Made by a program: the position numbers and the translations under genes. A DNA stretch of 64,000 bases from Undaria pinnatifida. Its lineage: Eukaryota; Sar; Phaeophyceae; Laminariales; Alariaceae. Numbering within the stretch: position 1 is the stretch's first letter; each line of letters begins with the position of its first letter. The notes below the pieces were generated by a model, which was not told the origin of the DNA, searched no databases, and saw only the letters and a list, made by a program, of their open reading frames with translations. Below are positions 12,801-21,900 of the stretch, one piece after another. The stretch lies in NCBI GenBank assembly GCA_012845835.1, contig JABAKD010000013.1:15235016-15299015 (forward strand). Reading direction: 5' to 3'.

Positions 12801-14005
12801 CAGGTTTGACGCAAGTCCGTACGGATGAGCGAGGAGAGGAATGGAGACTGAAGAGGAGAGGCTCAGCAGGTTTAGACTACCGGAACTGGTGGTTGGCTGG
12901 ACAAATCCCGAGGAGCAAACATCACGTACGCACGAATATAAAATGTGATTTCGTCCTGCGTTTGCTAACTCGCATCTCAATCAAACGGTCGTCTCGGTCA
13001 ATATGATAGATGCTTTCAGAAGTCGTTGTTGGGCGTTAGACTGTCTGAGCGCATCATACAACTCATATAAATCATACTTCGAAGTACCAGGTAATGTACA
13101 TGTACATGGGAACAAATACACGTATGTACATACTTCGAATAACGGTGAACGGCAACATTTCGAGCACAAATCCGAGACCCTCCACCCCCCACAATCAGCA
13201 CCCACTGCACATCGCACGAACCGGGTCGACCCCCACGTAGACTGAAAATTGCTACAGGTACCTGGTAGTTAGCAATTGCGAGGGCGGTGTGTGAACGTGC
13301 TTTGCGCCCATGCCTCGCACGTTATTACACTCTGTCAAATACACGCCATTACTACTGCACACGTTTGTTCAACCAAAGCATGCCGTGTGTTACTGGTACC
13401 CAACTTTACGTCATTTCTTTCTTTTCTGCCCGCGCAACTCAGAGTTGATTGCGAGACCTCATAGTCTATATATACAAAGCCGATAACCGCAAACAAACCC
13501 GTTGTGCACGGGGGGGATGGGCGAGCTTGCGCCAGCTCGCAGTGGGTGCTTAGTCTAATGCTGCATCGAGATGCACAACGCTGCTGCGGTGCTGTTTCTT
13601 CACTACCCTTCAAGTTTTGGTTTTCAATTCACGAAATCACTGTAGGTCGTCCAACACCCGGGTCCGTTTGGCCAACATCGCAATCTATTACTCGTACGAG
13701 TACGAGGAGGTTGGATTGTGAACATGCGCCCATGCCTTGCGCGCTTGTCACACTGCTATGTACTTCGAAGTACTACAAACTTGCACACTTCTCACACTGC
13801 TATGTTGCCATTAATATGAGCACACACTTATAATAGACGCTGCATCTTAATGCTGATAAAGCTGCTCACTAACCTTCAAGTCTTGATTTTGATTTCGGAG
13901 GTCGTCCACCCGTTTGGACAACATCGCAATCTTCTCCTGGTCTAGCTGACGCGTCAGCTCCGCCACCCCAGGATAGGAGGGCGTCGCATTCCCCAAGCCC
14001 GCCAT
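815..14005 (-). CDS. BBOF1: BBOF1/CCDC176-like basal-body coiled-coil protein, multi-exon
   Basis: Homolog of basal body-orientation factor 1, a coiled-coil protein of motile cilia that sits at basal bodies (family knowledge). I rebuilt it from minus-strand exons 13874-14005 (ATG), 12665-12781, 11588-11659, 10585-10655, 7157-7295, 6467-6598, 6194-6331 (extra copy), 5841-5969, 5198-5293, 3892-4017, 2175-2320 and 815-959. All borders are GT..AG and all phases agree, including two codons split 2+1. The product is about 480 residues, or 434 without the extra copy. It is almost wholly charged coiled coil. Recognition rests on HEFVAYFEKEMEAKDD (second exon), HLRKLSQYILEQRNE followed by VETFFLEALEEVKRRI, and the C-terminal LTWEDKERVLRLLFAKINN, which ends in TAG four codons later. 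CFAP157-type proteins share the coiled-coil plan, but the C-terminal WEDKE..RLLFAK block favours BBOF1. A donor at 820 could replace the stop. Five or more introns carry copies of exon edges. Confidence 0.8.
915..1965. repeat. Tandem copies of the last BBOF1-like exon edge and adjoining intron
   Basis: A unit of about 150 bp recurs at about 919, 1079 and 1228. It contains the start of the last exon (minus-strand reading ..TALDPGPPSSLP) and its acceptor. Degraded partial units carrying a CAAGACCTTGGCC-like core continue at about 1040, 1190, 1345, 1655, 1830 and 1930. Only the copy nearest the conserved C-terminal block (821-959) connects in phase to the preceding exon. Confidence 0.7.
2035..2190. 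repeat. Short tandem array of a splice-donor edge
   Basis: Four to five degenerate units of about 31 bp with the core ACAGTACCTTATTTT. On the minus strand this core is the donor edge of exon 2175-2320 (..AAAATAAG then GTACCG). The array lies directly downstream of that exon in the intron. Confidence 0.6.
2340..3880. repeat. Degenerate minisatellite, about 40-42 bp unit
   Basis: Purine-rich units with cores GGAAACGAAAGGCGAAAG and GATCGATGTT repeat for about 1.5 kb. They fill nearly the whole intron between exons 2175-2320 and 3892-4017 of the BBOF1-like gene. The long frames here (recurring FVFRLSFPTSI on the minus strand) are translations of the repeat. One perfect 50-bp-scale doubling is visible at 3235-3360. 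Confidence 0.85.
4097..4490. repeat. Three decayed copies of the exon 3892-4017 5' edge
   Basis: Copies at about 4100, 4255-4305 and 4436-4485 repeat the first 20-50 bases of the exon and its acceptor (plus-strand core GAGCTCACGAGCAACCTG). Adjoining intron sequence ending ..TTGCACGCACG/TATTAC is included. The unit is about 155-180 bp and divergence increases away from the exon. Confidence 0.75.
4545..5190. other. Intron sequence, no feature recognised
   Basis: Part of the intron between exons 3892-4017 and 5198-5293 of the BBOF1-like gene. It contains a short T-rich stretch at 4545-4625 but no coding or repeat signal that I can support. Confidence 0.5.
5328..5514. mobile_element. Small inverted-repeat element (MITE) with pogo-like ends
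   Basis: The left end CAGTGAGTACCGCGATTTAA is mirrored by the right end TTAAATCGGGATACCCACTA in inverted orientation, about 190 bp apart. TA lies directly before the left end and at the right terminus. The interior repeats TTAAGAGCG-like words. CAGTG..GATTTAA ends with TA target duplications are typical of pogo/Tigger-type MITEs (family knowledge). No transposase is present. It sits 35 bp from a BBOF1-like exon, inside the intron. Confidence 0.6.
5702..5749. repeat. 12-bp tandem repeat, four copies
   Basis: The unit ATAACATAGTGT is perfectly repeated four times, in an intron of the BBOF1-like gene. Confidence 0.9.
5961..6036. repeat. Tandem copy of the exon 5841-5969 5' edge
   Basis: The exon's first bases and upstream acceptor region (5961-5999) are repeated immediately at 6000-6036. 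Both carry CGTCGTC, GAGGAGGTGTTTTT and CACGGAT. The second copy has lost the TAG acceptor. Confidence 0.75.
6194..6331 (-). CDS. Duplicated in-frame exon of the BBOF1-like gene
   Basis: A second copy of exon 6467-6598. The parent contains NLSSETKRIAGDNKRMAKE; this copy reads NLSSETKRIVGDDNRMAKA. Both end in ..QMQ followed by a GT donor, and both are multiples of three (132 and 138 bp) in phase 0. The copy is open from a TAG acceptor at 6332-6333. It can therefore be included in addition to the parent, or as an alternative, without breaking frame. The upstream third has diverged. Whether it is spliced into mRNA cannot be told from the sequence. Confidence 0.55.
6800..7092. repeat. Short telomere-like and GTTGGTT repeats
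   Basis: GTTAGGGCTAACCCTAAC near 6811 is an inverted pair of TTAGGG-like units. TTAGGGTTAGGGTTAG lies near 7076. Between them, at 6925-6995, is a GTTGGTT-type 7-bp repeat. All are intronic. Confidence 0.6.
7240..8300. repeat. Tandem array of decayed copies of BBOF1-like exon 7157-7295
   Basis: At least six extra copies of the first 15-20 codons of the exon lie upstream on the minus strand, with cores at about 7433, 7618, 7790, 7843, 8026 and 8208. The spacing is mostly 160-185 bp. The parent reads FRELRDAHNKAMEDMAA; copies read FRELRGAHMTAMEDI, SRELKDAHNKAGEDV, FFKLRDAHNKAMVHI and FLELREAHKKATKDM. The intervening 100 bp of intron is repeated as well. Several copies have a stop within 25 codons or a lost acceptor. 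Only 7157-7295 continues to a donor in the right phase. Confidence 0.85.
8319..10020. repeat. 1.7-kb minisatellite of an 11-bp unit
   Basis: About 150 copies of GATGTTATGTT with scattered single-base variants (GATGTCATGTT, GATGTTGTGTT). The array directly abuts the exon-copy array in the same intron of the BBOF1-like gene. Confidence 0.95.
10225..10385. repeat. ATGATAGT / ACAATGATACT microsatellite-like tract
   Basis: Short imperfect repeats of TATGATAG followed by CTACAATGATA units, in an intron of the BBOF1-like gene. The rest of 10020-10584 shows only a perfect GGGGTCAC..GTGACCCC hairpin at about 10068-10096. Confidence 0.75.
10686..10790. repeat. 41-bp tandem duplication
   Basis: AGCAATACTCGAGCCAT followed by a TTTGAT..TTTCTTGGC tail occurs twice in a row. 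It is intronic and shows no exon similarity. Confidence 0.6.
12380..12465 (-). other. tRNA-like pol III promoter region (tRNA pseudogene or SINE head)
   Basis: On the minus strand an A box TGGTCTAGTGG (12440-12450) is followed 42 bp later by a B-box-like GGGTTCGAATA (12398-12408). The arms do not fold into a proper cloverleaf, so this is not a functional tRNA. The words GGTGGTCTAGTGG and GGTGGTCTAG also occur at about 32757, 35860 and 56966, which suggests a dispersed tRNA-derived SINE family. Confidence 0.4.
13613..13700 (-). pseudogene. Decayed copy of the first BBOF1-like coding exon
   Basis: On the minus strand MLAKRTRVLDDLQ, followed by a stop, matches MLSKRVDDLRNQNQDLK of exon 13874-14005 in position and DNA sequence. 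Flanking intron is also duplicated: GCGCCCATGCCT-containing segments at about 13305 and 13728, and GCTGC..CTTCAAGT segments at about 13585 and 13858. It is a partial tandem duplication of exon 1 and surrounding intron. Confidence 0.65.
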
Positions 14006-14397
14006 GGTCTGCCCTTCGATTGACCACCTCGTGCCTCTCCCCCCCCCCCCCCTTTTATACTAATAGAAGGGGCGTACCTTCTACTACAGCAGTAGTACGT
14101 ACTATGAAGTATACGACGCACTGGTATGGTAGGCTTGGTACATGTATAAGTATTGCTGTACGTTGAGATCTGCACCCGCGTGTTTGGGGACAAACTACTT
14201 GGGATTAGTATGCGAGGGTTTTTGCAAGCAGTGAAAGCTAGTTGTCCCGCATGTACGTCGTGAAAAAATGAAACCGTCAAACGATATGGAGGCGTTAATA
14301 TTTGAAAATCCTTTATGCGGAGCGATCATCAGCAGTATGCGGGGGGTAGAGGTATCAGGCAGCGGCAAGGTTTGTAGTCAGCAGCGCCGTCGGGGAG
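14006..14397. promoter_or_regulatory. Possible bidirectional promoter
   Basis: This 392-bp interval separates the BBOF1-like start codon (14005, minus) from the first candidate plus-strand start (14398). It includes a C-run at 14040-14052. No TATA box is evident. The bidirectional role is inferred from the head-to-head layout, and it depends on the plus-strand start being real. Confidence 0.3.
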
Positions 14398-14541
14398 ATG
14401 GACGGCTTAAGCAGCATCCGGCCGGAGATAGAGGCCTTCATCTCGAGGGAGAACCGGAGCCATGCCGACAAGTGGTTGCAGCAAGTCAACTGGGCGGAGA
14501 ACGAGAGAACGCTCACTCTTCACATCCAAAAACCACCCTCA
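14398..14541 (+). CDS. Candidate first coding exon upstream of the PARP16-like gene
   Basis: From ATG 14398 a frame of 48 codons reads DGLSSIRPEIEAFISREN and later KWLQQVNWAENERTLTLHI. It ends at a possible GT donor at 14542, phase 1; a phase-0 donor further down at about 14574 is also possible. The composition is protein-like, unlike the repeats around it. It could be the 5' exon of the PARP16-like gene or of a separate small gene. I could not connect it in phase to exon 18960-19094. A candidate linking exon at about 15148-15258 is open in only one of its frames. No family recognised. Confidence 0.35.
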
Positions 14542-15639
14542 GGTATTACGCGTAAAGTGCCAGCAGAACCTCTGGTACCTTCTTCTGTTGACTAGGTAGT
14601 CTTTTGTCAGGTATAGCCAACCCCGCCCCTCTCCCCTCCTCTAGCATGCACGTGACCGTGCGCTTGCTCCGTTGTTGCTTGAGTCCTGGGTTCGGTGTAG
14701 GTGCTGCCACTTTTGAAGGTGAGCGTTAGTGGCCCGCACGGTTTGCCCTGCCGTCGTGCGCTATTTTTGCCTGCAACTGCGGCGCAATTACTGATCGTCT
14801 CTGATTGTCCTTCGCCTTCATCGCAAAACAAACGAACACACGAGCTCTGAACGATGTCTCATCTCAGCCTTTTTACCTGGTATATTTTAGCCCTATAATC
14901 TCAACGATGCCTCAGGCTTTTATAGGCTCGATGTTAGAGAGTCAACCAGAGGCTCTATTTTAGGCTCTATCTACAGATAGATACTTGGTACTGTGCAATT
15001 GCTGTAGACTAGTCTATACCAGGTAGGCTCTATTTACAGATACGGTAGCTGCAGCAGCTATTTTTGACTGTATGTTGTCAGTCACTACTTGTACGTACGG
15101 ACTCGTACTTACCAGTATACGTGGTGCTTCAGACTTCAGTGGGAAACCATGTCGAACTTAACGACGGCTACAGCATCGACCAAGTTGGGTGGAAATATCA
15201 GAAGAACACACACCACACACCGGGCTTCCCGGGCTGTTGAGGTAGGGGGCGCGTCTGAACGTTTGAATTGCAGCGCAAGGACCTGTACGTACGAGCACGA
15301 TGACACTTATGACACCTGTACTGCTGAGCTCTCTTCCTAAGCAGTACAGCAGTACAGCAGTAGTGTAACAGTACAATAGTAGGGCTCCCCCATAAGGCGG
15401 TGGTGTGCCAGAGTATCATGTAATATGATCGCCTTGGTGGGGGTTGCCGCCTTTTTCATTCCTGGCTGTGAGTGCGGCTCCCCAGTCGCGTCAGGCGATT
15501 TTGCCCGCCTTTTGTCGGGATACTGCCTTATTGGGGGAGGGCTACGCTACGAATAGTACCCTGGCAAAAAGTATTTCCTCGCTTTAGGTCGCTGTACCCT
15601 GGGTTTCAATACGGTCATGCTCCTGCGTTTTTGCGGTAC

Positions 15640-15800
15640 TTCCGAGTGCGGTGTCCCAGTTTAGTGCGGTACCCTTGAGTGCGGCGCTCCAGTTTAGTGC
15701 GGTGATAATGGATCTCTTGTCACGATCTTGCTCATGCTACAGAGTAGTACCGATTGGGGATAGTGCGGGGTCCCACTTTAGTGCGGCATTGTCGTCTGGC
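15640..15800. repeat. Short dispersed repeat with TTTAGTGCGGT core
   Basis: GAGTGCGGTGTCCCAGTTTAG-like and TTTAGTGCGGTA-like words recur four or more times. Related words (CGGCACTATTGGGA, TAGTGCCGAT) occur at about 1430, 1530, 19145, 19222, 21300-21425 and 28790, suggesting a decayed dispersed family. 14600-18540 otherwise shows nothing I can support. Confidence 0.4.
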
Positions 15801-16074
15801 AAGGCACGGCACTAATCTGTAATGAGGGACGACGACTGCTGTACGTCGAAAAAAAGTAACGACTACAGCATCATCCACACGAAGCATCCGCGGCTGCCGA
15901 GGAAGTGAATATCTATGTTATTTACATTAAACTGTTGTTTCCATCTATCCACCTCCAGCGCTCCCAGAGTGCGTGACGGTGCCTCACCTCCTATTGAAAA
16001 AGGAAGAGACAAGCTCTGTGGTAACAAACTCCAAGGCAGAGATAAAAAATACATAGCAAAATAACAAATACAGT

Positions 16075-17378
16075 AACGGGATTTGGCCATGCAATGCCCA
16101 ACGTACTAAATACGAAAACGGAACACACACAAGCCATGCACTGCTGCTGTGTGATGCTCGAACTGCAACGCAGTTAGACTTCTAGCGTACATATTAATAG
16201 GATGTACTGGTTTCGTCTGGATATGGTAAGATGGCCCTATTAATAGTTAGCATATGTCTACACGGTCTAGTGCCGGCGCTAACGTCTACACATACCTGGT
16301 ACTAATTAGTAGATTGGAATTTAAGCTCGTTGGGGTGGTCGGTGTTACTTGCCTCGTTAATTGAGGTGGCTAAGGTGGCTATTGTTTTTTGTTTAGTTTC
16401 CAAGAGCTTTTGTTCACCCTTTTCAAGCACTACTTCAGACATCCCCGGGATTTGAAATCAACCGCATCCCAAAGGGGGACCTTGTAACCCTTTCAACCAT
16501 GATACTAATGGAGATCGTTCTGTTTGCGCGCTTTGTCATGATGAGATACGCTCGCACAACCCGGTATGATACAGCAGCCGTTCTTTTATACGAAACATAT
16601 TATGGCATTGGGACAAACACGTCAAAATGGGTATACGACTGTATATGAGTTATTCGTATTCCGGCAAACGTAACCGAGCAGACTACACAGACTACTCCAC
16701 TGGAGTCCAGAGCAGTCATGTGCAATACAACACTCTACCTGAAGGGACGAATTTCCGAGGCTATTTTTATCTAACACAAGGTTACCCACACAAGGAAAAT
16801 GACGGCCTTCAAAACACATTGGACAAATCAGATCCCTATTAATAATCTATATGATCTGTGTCTTGGGGGAAGACAGATCCCCGGTTTACATGATCTGCAT
16901 GGCCTGTAGGCCGTGTTGCTGGGTGAGAGGCTGATAGTTTGATTGTTCTAGCTTTAGTTTCGTCCGTTGGATCTGTACTACAAAGATTCTGCACGATATA
17001 TCTTAAAGACATATATAGGATGTACTGTAGATGATCTAGATTGTCTAGATCCTGATCTGCCTGTTGTGTTGACATTTCGTATCCAGTACGTTTGGCGTTT
17101 CGCTGCCAAATGTCCTTACGCTGTCTAGAAGTTTGTGGGCACAGAGCTTGCAGGTATCTCTTTTGGGATGAACAATCAGCACAGACACTAGCTGGTGCAT
17201 GCTGCATGTCGATGGGCGTACCTGATATAGAAAGAAGAGCAGGCACGCGCACCTGATACCGTACAGTACATTACTATTAGTACAAAAGGTCCCCTGCAGT
17301 TTATCTGGCGTATCGACCTGTTTGTGCCCCGCTTCCGTATTCAGCGTGTTTGGCATTGCATGGCCGAATCCCCTTATT
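16075..17378. repeat. Inverted repeat pair of about 50 bp
   Basis: GGGATTTGGCCATGCAATGC at 16079 and following bases reappear inverted at about 17325-17375 (GGGATTCGGCCATGCAATGC on the minus strand), 1.3 kb apart. They may be ends or fragments of a mobile element. No coding content between them is convincing. Confidence 0.4.
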
Positions 17379-18547
17379 TTAGTTGCAATACTTCGAACTA
17401 TCAATGGTGTGTACCTCTGTCTCGTCGTTTGTGACCTCAGAGCTGGTCTCTCTCTACAGTACCAGGTACACTATACACTAGTACTGGGATGAGGCATCGG
17501 TGCGGACGCTGGGGATGGTGGATGTCAATGGGTGATGCCAATGGGTGGGAATGACAGTTTAGTACCGCATGAAGAACGCTCACTACTGACAGTTGTGCGT
17601 TGTCCTGTTACTTATTCAACACACCGCTCACTAGTCTGCACTGTCCTACCAGGTGTTATGCCAAGTGTTATGTCCTATTATTTATCTATGATACGGCATC
17701 TCCCACGTGTGTACGGAGCCTCGTGTTTCGCTCGTATCGCTACAACCAAACTGGAAACTTTACGTCTGTGGATTGGCTGGTTTTACTCGTATTAATGGTA
17801 TACTAATGGCATACTTCATACTAAAGAGTATGTCGCGGACTAGTTTTTGTTTGGCTAGGTCTTACAGTTGTATTATAGTCGTCTAGACTATACATTCGAG
17901 TTTATTGGGTGCGGTCATTGCGGGGTTGTGGTATTAACTACCATGGTATAGCTTATTAAGTACCAGGTATTTTACAATAAGGATAGCTTGCCGCTAACTG
18001 GCACGTTTTTGGCTCGGGATATTATATGATGGCGTTTTAGTAGTCAAGACTGTTAGTAAGTCAGTTAATTTGGCTTTAGTCCGCAACACAACTATTCGTC
18101 TCTTCTATTCTTTTTTACTGCAAATAGTCTGATGTGCTTTCTGGCTTGCATAGCTTTGTTCATTGCCCGCGTGCTACTTGCGGTTGTCATTGCAGTAGTA
18201 CATTGCATGCCATCATGGACAAATCACCTTGCTGTACTTGCAGTGTGTATCTCTGTCCCGAGGTTTGTGACCACAGCAGTAGTAGAGCTCATCTCTTTAT
18301 GAGGCATTGGCACCGACACTACTTGTGCTGCATGTAGATGGGTGGAAATATGATCGGTTTAATGCGAAGATACACAACTAGTAATAGTAACAATTGGTGA
18401 AGTCAACAAAACAGCCAAGTAAACAGCCCTAGTAAAACTGTGTTTTTGCTCCTTTCCACCCTCTGGCGGCGATGCACTATTATCCCATTATCCTGCTATA
18501 ATAGTGCTATAATAGTGCTATAATAGTGCTGTAGTATTGTCTTTTTG

Positions 18548-18960
18548 TCACAAGTAGATAGGTGCGAAGCTACTACAATACTGCTGTTAATGTGCAGTCG
18601 TGTCAAAAGTGGATAGGTGTAAGGCTATCACTGAACTGCTATTAATGTGCGGTTCTGTCACGGGAGGTGTGAAGCTACTATTTACGCTGCAATCAATGTA
18701 CAGTTCTACGGATCATCATTGGCTAGGGGTGAAGCTAATATTATAGTGTTTATTCGTGTGCGGTCCGTGCACAGTGGGTAGTTGTGAAGCTTAGATCATG
18801 CTGCTATTGTTGTGCAGTCCCGTCACAGGTTGTATTGGTGTGAAGATAATATTGTGCTTATATTGTACTGATTTCAATTGTCACTTAAATTGCAGGTGGA
18901 TAGGGCGAATAGGTGCGAAGCTAATATCATACTGCTTTCAATGTGCAGTTCTGTCGCAGG
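18548..18960. repeat. Tandem array of an intron acceptor/exon edge
   Basis: About seven units of 50-70 bp share the cores GGTGCGAAGCTA, ATACTGCT and AATGTGCAGT. They end at the acceptor and first bases of exon 18960-19094 (CAG then GTGGATAGGG). The acceptor plus exon start is repeated as CAGGTGGATAGGG at about 18892, with weaker forms at about 18605, 18775 and 18828. Each unit is a potential decoy 3' splice site. Confidence 0.75.
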
Positions 18961-21900
18961 TGGATAGGGCTACTCTTGATACTAGTCAAGTCACGGTCCT
19001 CGGAGACGGAGTGCTGTCTACCCTCAGCCACCCCAGGCTACTCAGGCTCTACTTCCCGGCCAGCCTGGGCGAGAAGCCCTTTTGCTTCTGCGAGGTATGT
19101 CTACTATTACTACAGTAGTGTTCCCTCTATCGCGCCGGTTGAGTAGTGCCGATTTCCCGCTATAATGCCCTTGACATGGTTTTTACCCATATGGAAACAA
19201 CCAGTAGTGGCAGTATGTGGAGTAGTGTCGGTCACCGCTATAGTGCGGTGTTTGCCTCTACAGTGTACATACGGGCGCTATATGTAGAGGGACCACTAAT
19301 GTATTTCTACCATTGTGATCGTGCTTGATCGGCAGCATGGTGTATCAGTAGCATTGTCGTCCATTGCTACATCGGATTGCTCAGTGGCTATGGTGTATTA
19401 CACATCACATAATGTGCTCGATTGCTACTTACAGCTCAGTGAATATGGCGTATTACTGTCGTCGTGAACGAGTGTCATATAGCTCATATAGCTCATATAG
19501 CTCATATAGCTCAGTGGCTATGCTGTGTTAGTAATACAGTTGGTGTAGACCAGCTAGCTTCAGCGGCTAATGTGTACTTGGAACTACTGTAATCCCAGTA
19601 ACATTGTAGCCGAGCTGAATAGCTCAGAGGGTATGGTTCATTCCTAACTCTGTGACAACACAGTGACCGATTTTTATATAGCTCAGTGATTATGCTTGCT
19701 TGCTATAACATTGCAATCGCTCTTCGTGGTCAGGACGATGCTCTCGCGCCGGCGGCGGAGGCAGCGAACGAACGCCTCCGGCCATTATCGTGCAACTCCG
19801 TGCTCGCGGTGGTGACCACGGTGCTCCAGTGCGTCAAAAGAGAGGCGCCGAGGATACAGGCGCACTCGCTCCACGAGTCTTCCATCTTAAACCCGGCCCG
19901 CTTGGCAGCCGGGGCGGTGGTGTCTGCGATAAAGGAAGACCCCTTGGGTGCCGACCTGTTACTTACGTTTCTCGGAATGGCCGTTTCTTCTTACAGGTGG
20001 GTGATGCACTATCATGCACTATCATGCACTATGCTGGAATATATATGCCTGTGCGTATTGGTATTTGTGGTTGTGTGTCTGTGTATTCGCTGGTGTTTAT
20101 AGCTTTTGGACGTTTTTGTGGGTGCTGCATCTGTATGTTTATGTGTATTCCTGGTATTGTACTTGGTACGTGTTCATCATAAATGTGTCCATGGTATCAG
20201 TGCCTTTTGTGTGGATGTCATACGTATGTTTGTATTCCTGGTAGCTTTTTTTGTGACTCCATTACCCTTTAGAATGCTAAAGATACGCCATGACCACTGA
20301 GCTAACAGTCAGCGGCTAACTGCTAGCGGACGGACCCCGGATTGTGCTTTTGTTTGACTTGCGCCATAGCCACTGAGATAGCAGTCAGCCTCGGCACGGC
20401 CCTCTCTTCGCATAGGTGGTTGGTTGGGTGGTGCTACTCGTAGGGATACTTGGTTCACCATAGCTACCGAGATAACGGTCAGTAGCCGACCGCTACCAGA
20501 CGGACCCCATGTTGTACGTTTGTTAGGGATACACCTTTTTCACTGTGTAACAGTCAATGCTGACTTCTAAACAGACAGACCCCAGATGGTGCTTTTGTTT
20601 GAGATACACCATGACCCCTGAGCTAGCAGTCAGCCTCGACATGGCCGTCTCTTCGTATGGGTGGGTGGTTGGGTGGTGTTGATACCTGGAACACCTTGAC
20701 CACTGAGACAGCGGTCAGCAGTTGCCTGCTAGAAAACGGACCCCAGGTTGTGCCTTCGTTGCAGACGAACCTTTACCACTGGGTAACAATCACCGCTGAT
20801 TGCAAGCAGGCGGACCAGTTATTTTGCTTCTGGTTGAAATACGCCATAACCACTGAGCTAACAGTCAGCGCTGACTGCTAAGCCAGTGGCTATATGAGGT
20901 GACCGGCAGCGCAGTGGCTATGAGGTATACCTATCAGGAGATGCAGTATGCCTGTGCATATGGTACAGGTTCTGTGTGGATGCTGTATCTGTGCACTACA
21001 GTAAGGTGTTCGTCGTTTTAAGTCTTTTGGTACCCATTGATAGAATCCCAAGAAGCGACGAGCGCGATCTGATCAAGCGTCTTGGAAAAGCTTGAGGCAC
21101 TCCTAGTACTATATCGTCATGCCTCACGCTTGCCTCACAGCTTTCTGCGTTTCAGCTCAAACACATCGCCTACTACATACACCAGCAGCTCGGATTGCAT
21201 TATGTGGCCGATACTGCTGTGATCGTTTACTAGTCGTAGTCCGTTCTTTTCGTCAATTTTTGCGTCTGAAGTCCGACTAATCAGGGTTCTGGCACCATTC
21301 AGGACACCGGCACTATTGGGAGTATGGTTACTATAGAGAGTTACTATAGTCCCAGTCGTGCCAATCGATTTCGCCGGCACCATACGGGGAGTAGGCACTA
21401 TTCAACTGGCACTATTGGGACTTCCCCCCCCTGTGCATGAAGCGACAGAGAGGTCAACGATCAGCGCCTTTTGTTTGTTTTGTTGTGCGTTTGGCAGGCG
21501 TGACACGGTGTCATCTCCGTTCCCTCAGCAGCTGGAGTCGGAAGGTTGTGAGCGCGCGTACGCCACGTTAATGAAGTCTCTGGACGGAATTCCTGACATG
21601 GTGGAGGTGAGATAGCTTGGCCGTTACATACTCTTTACATACTCTTTACATACTATTAATATTTCATGGTGCAAAATCGATCCCACTCTATAATCCCAAG
21701 GGCATTGTCCACCTAAACGTATTGCGGGTACAGTTTGTACTCAAGACAAGAACAGTTAAGGCCCTAGAGGGGTGTTATAGCACCATTTATAGTATCATTT
21801 AATAGTATCATTTATAGTATCATTTATAGTATAATACGGTATTATATGGTTTTATAGGGTATTATAGGGTATGTAGGTTATGTATGATAGGGTGTGATAC

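Noticed and set aside
15089-15340. Possible linking exon of the PARP16-like gene at 15148-15258
   Set aside because: The frame that fits the upstream phase ends in a stop before the donor, and the open frame does not match the phase; left unassigned.
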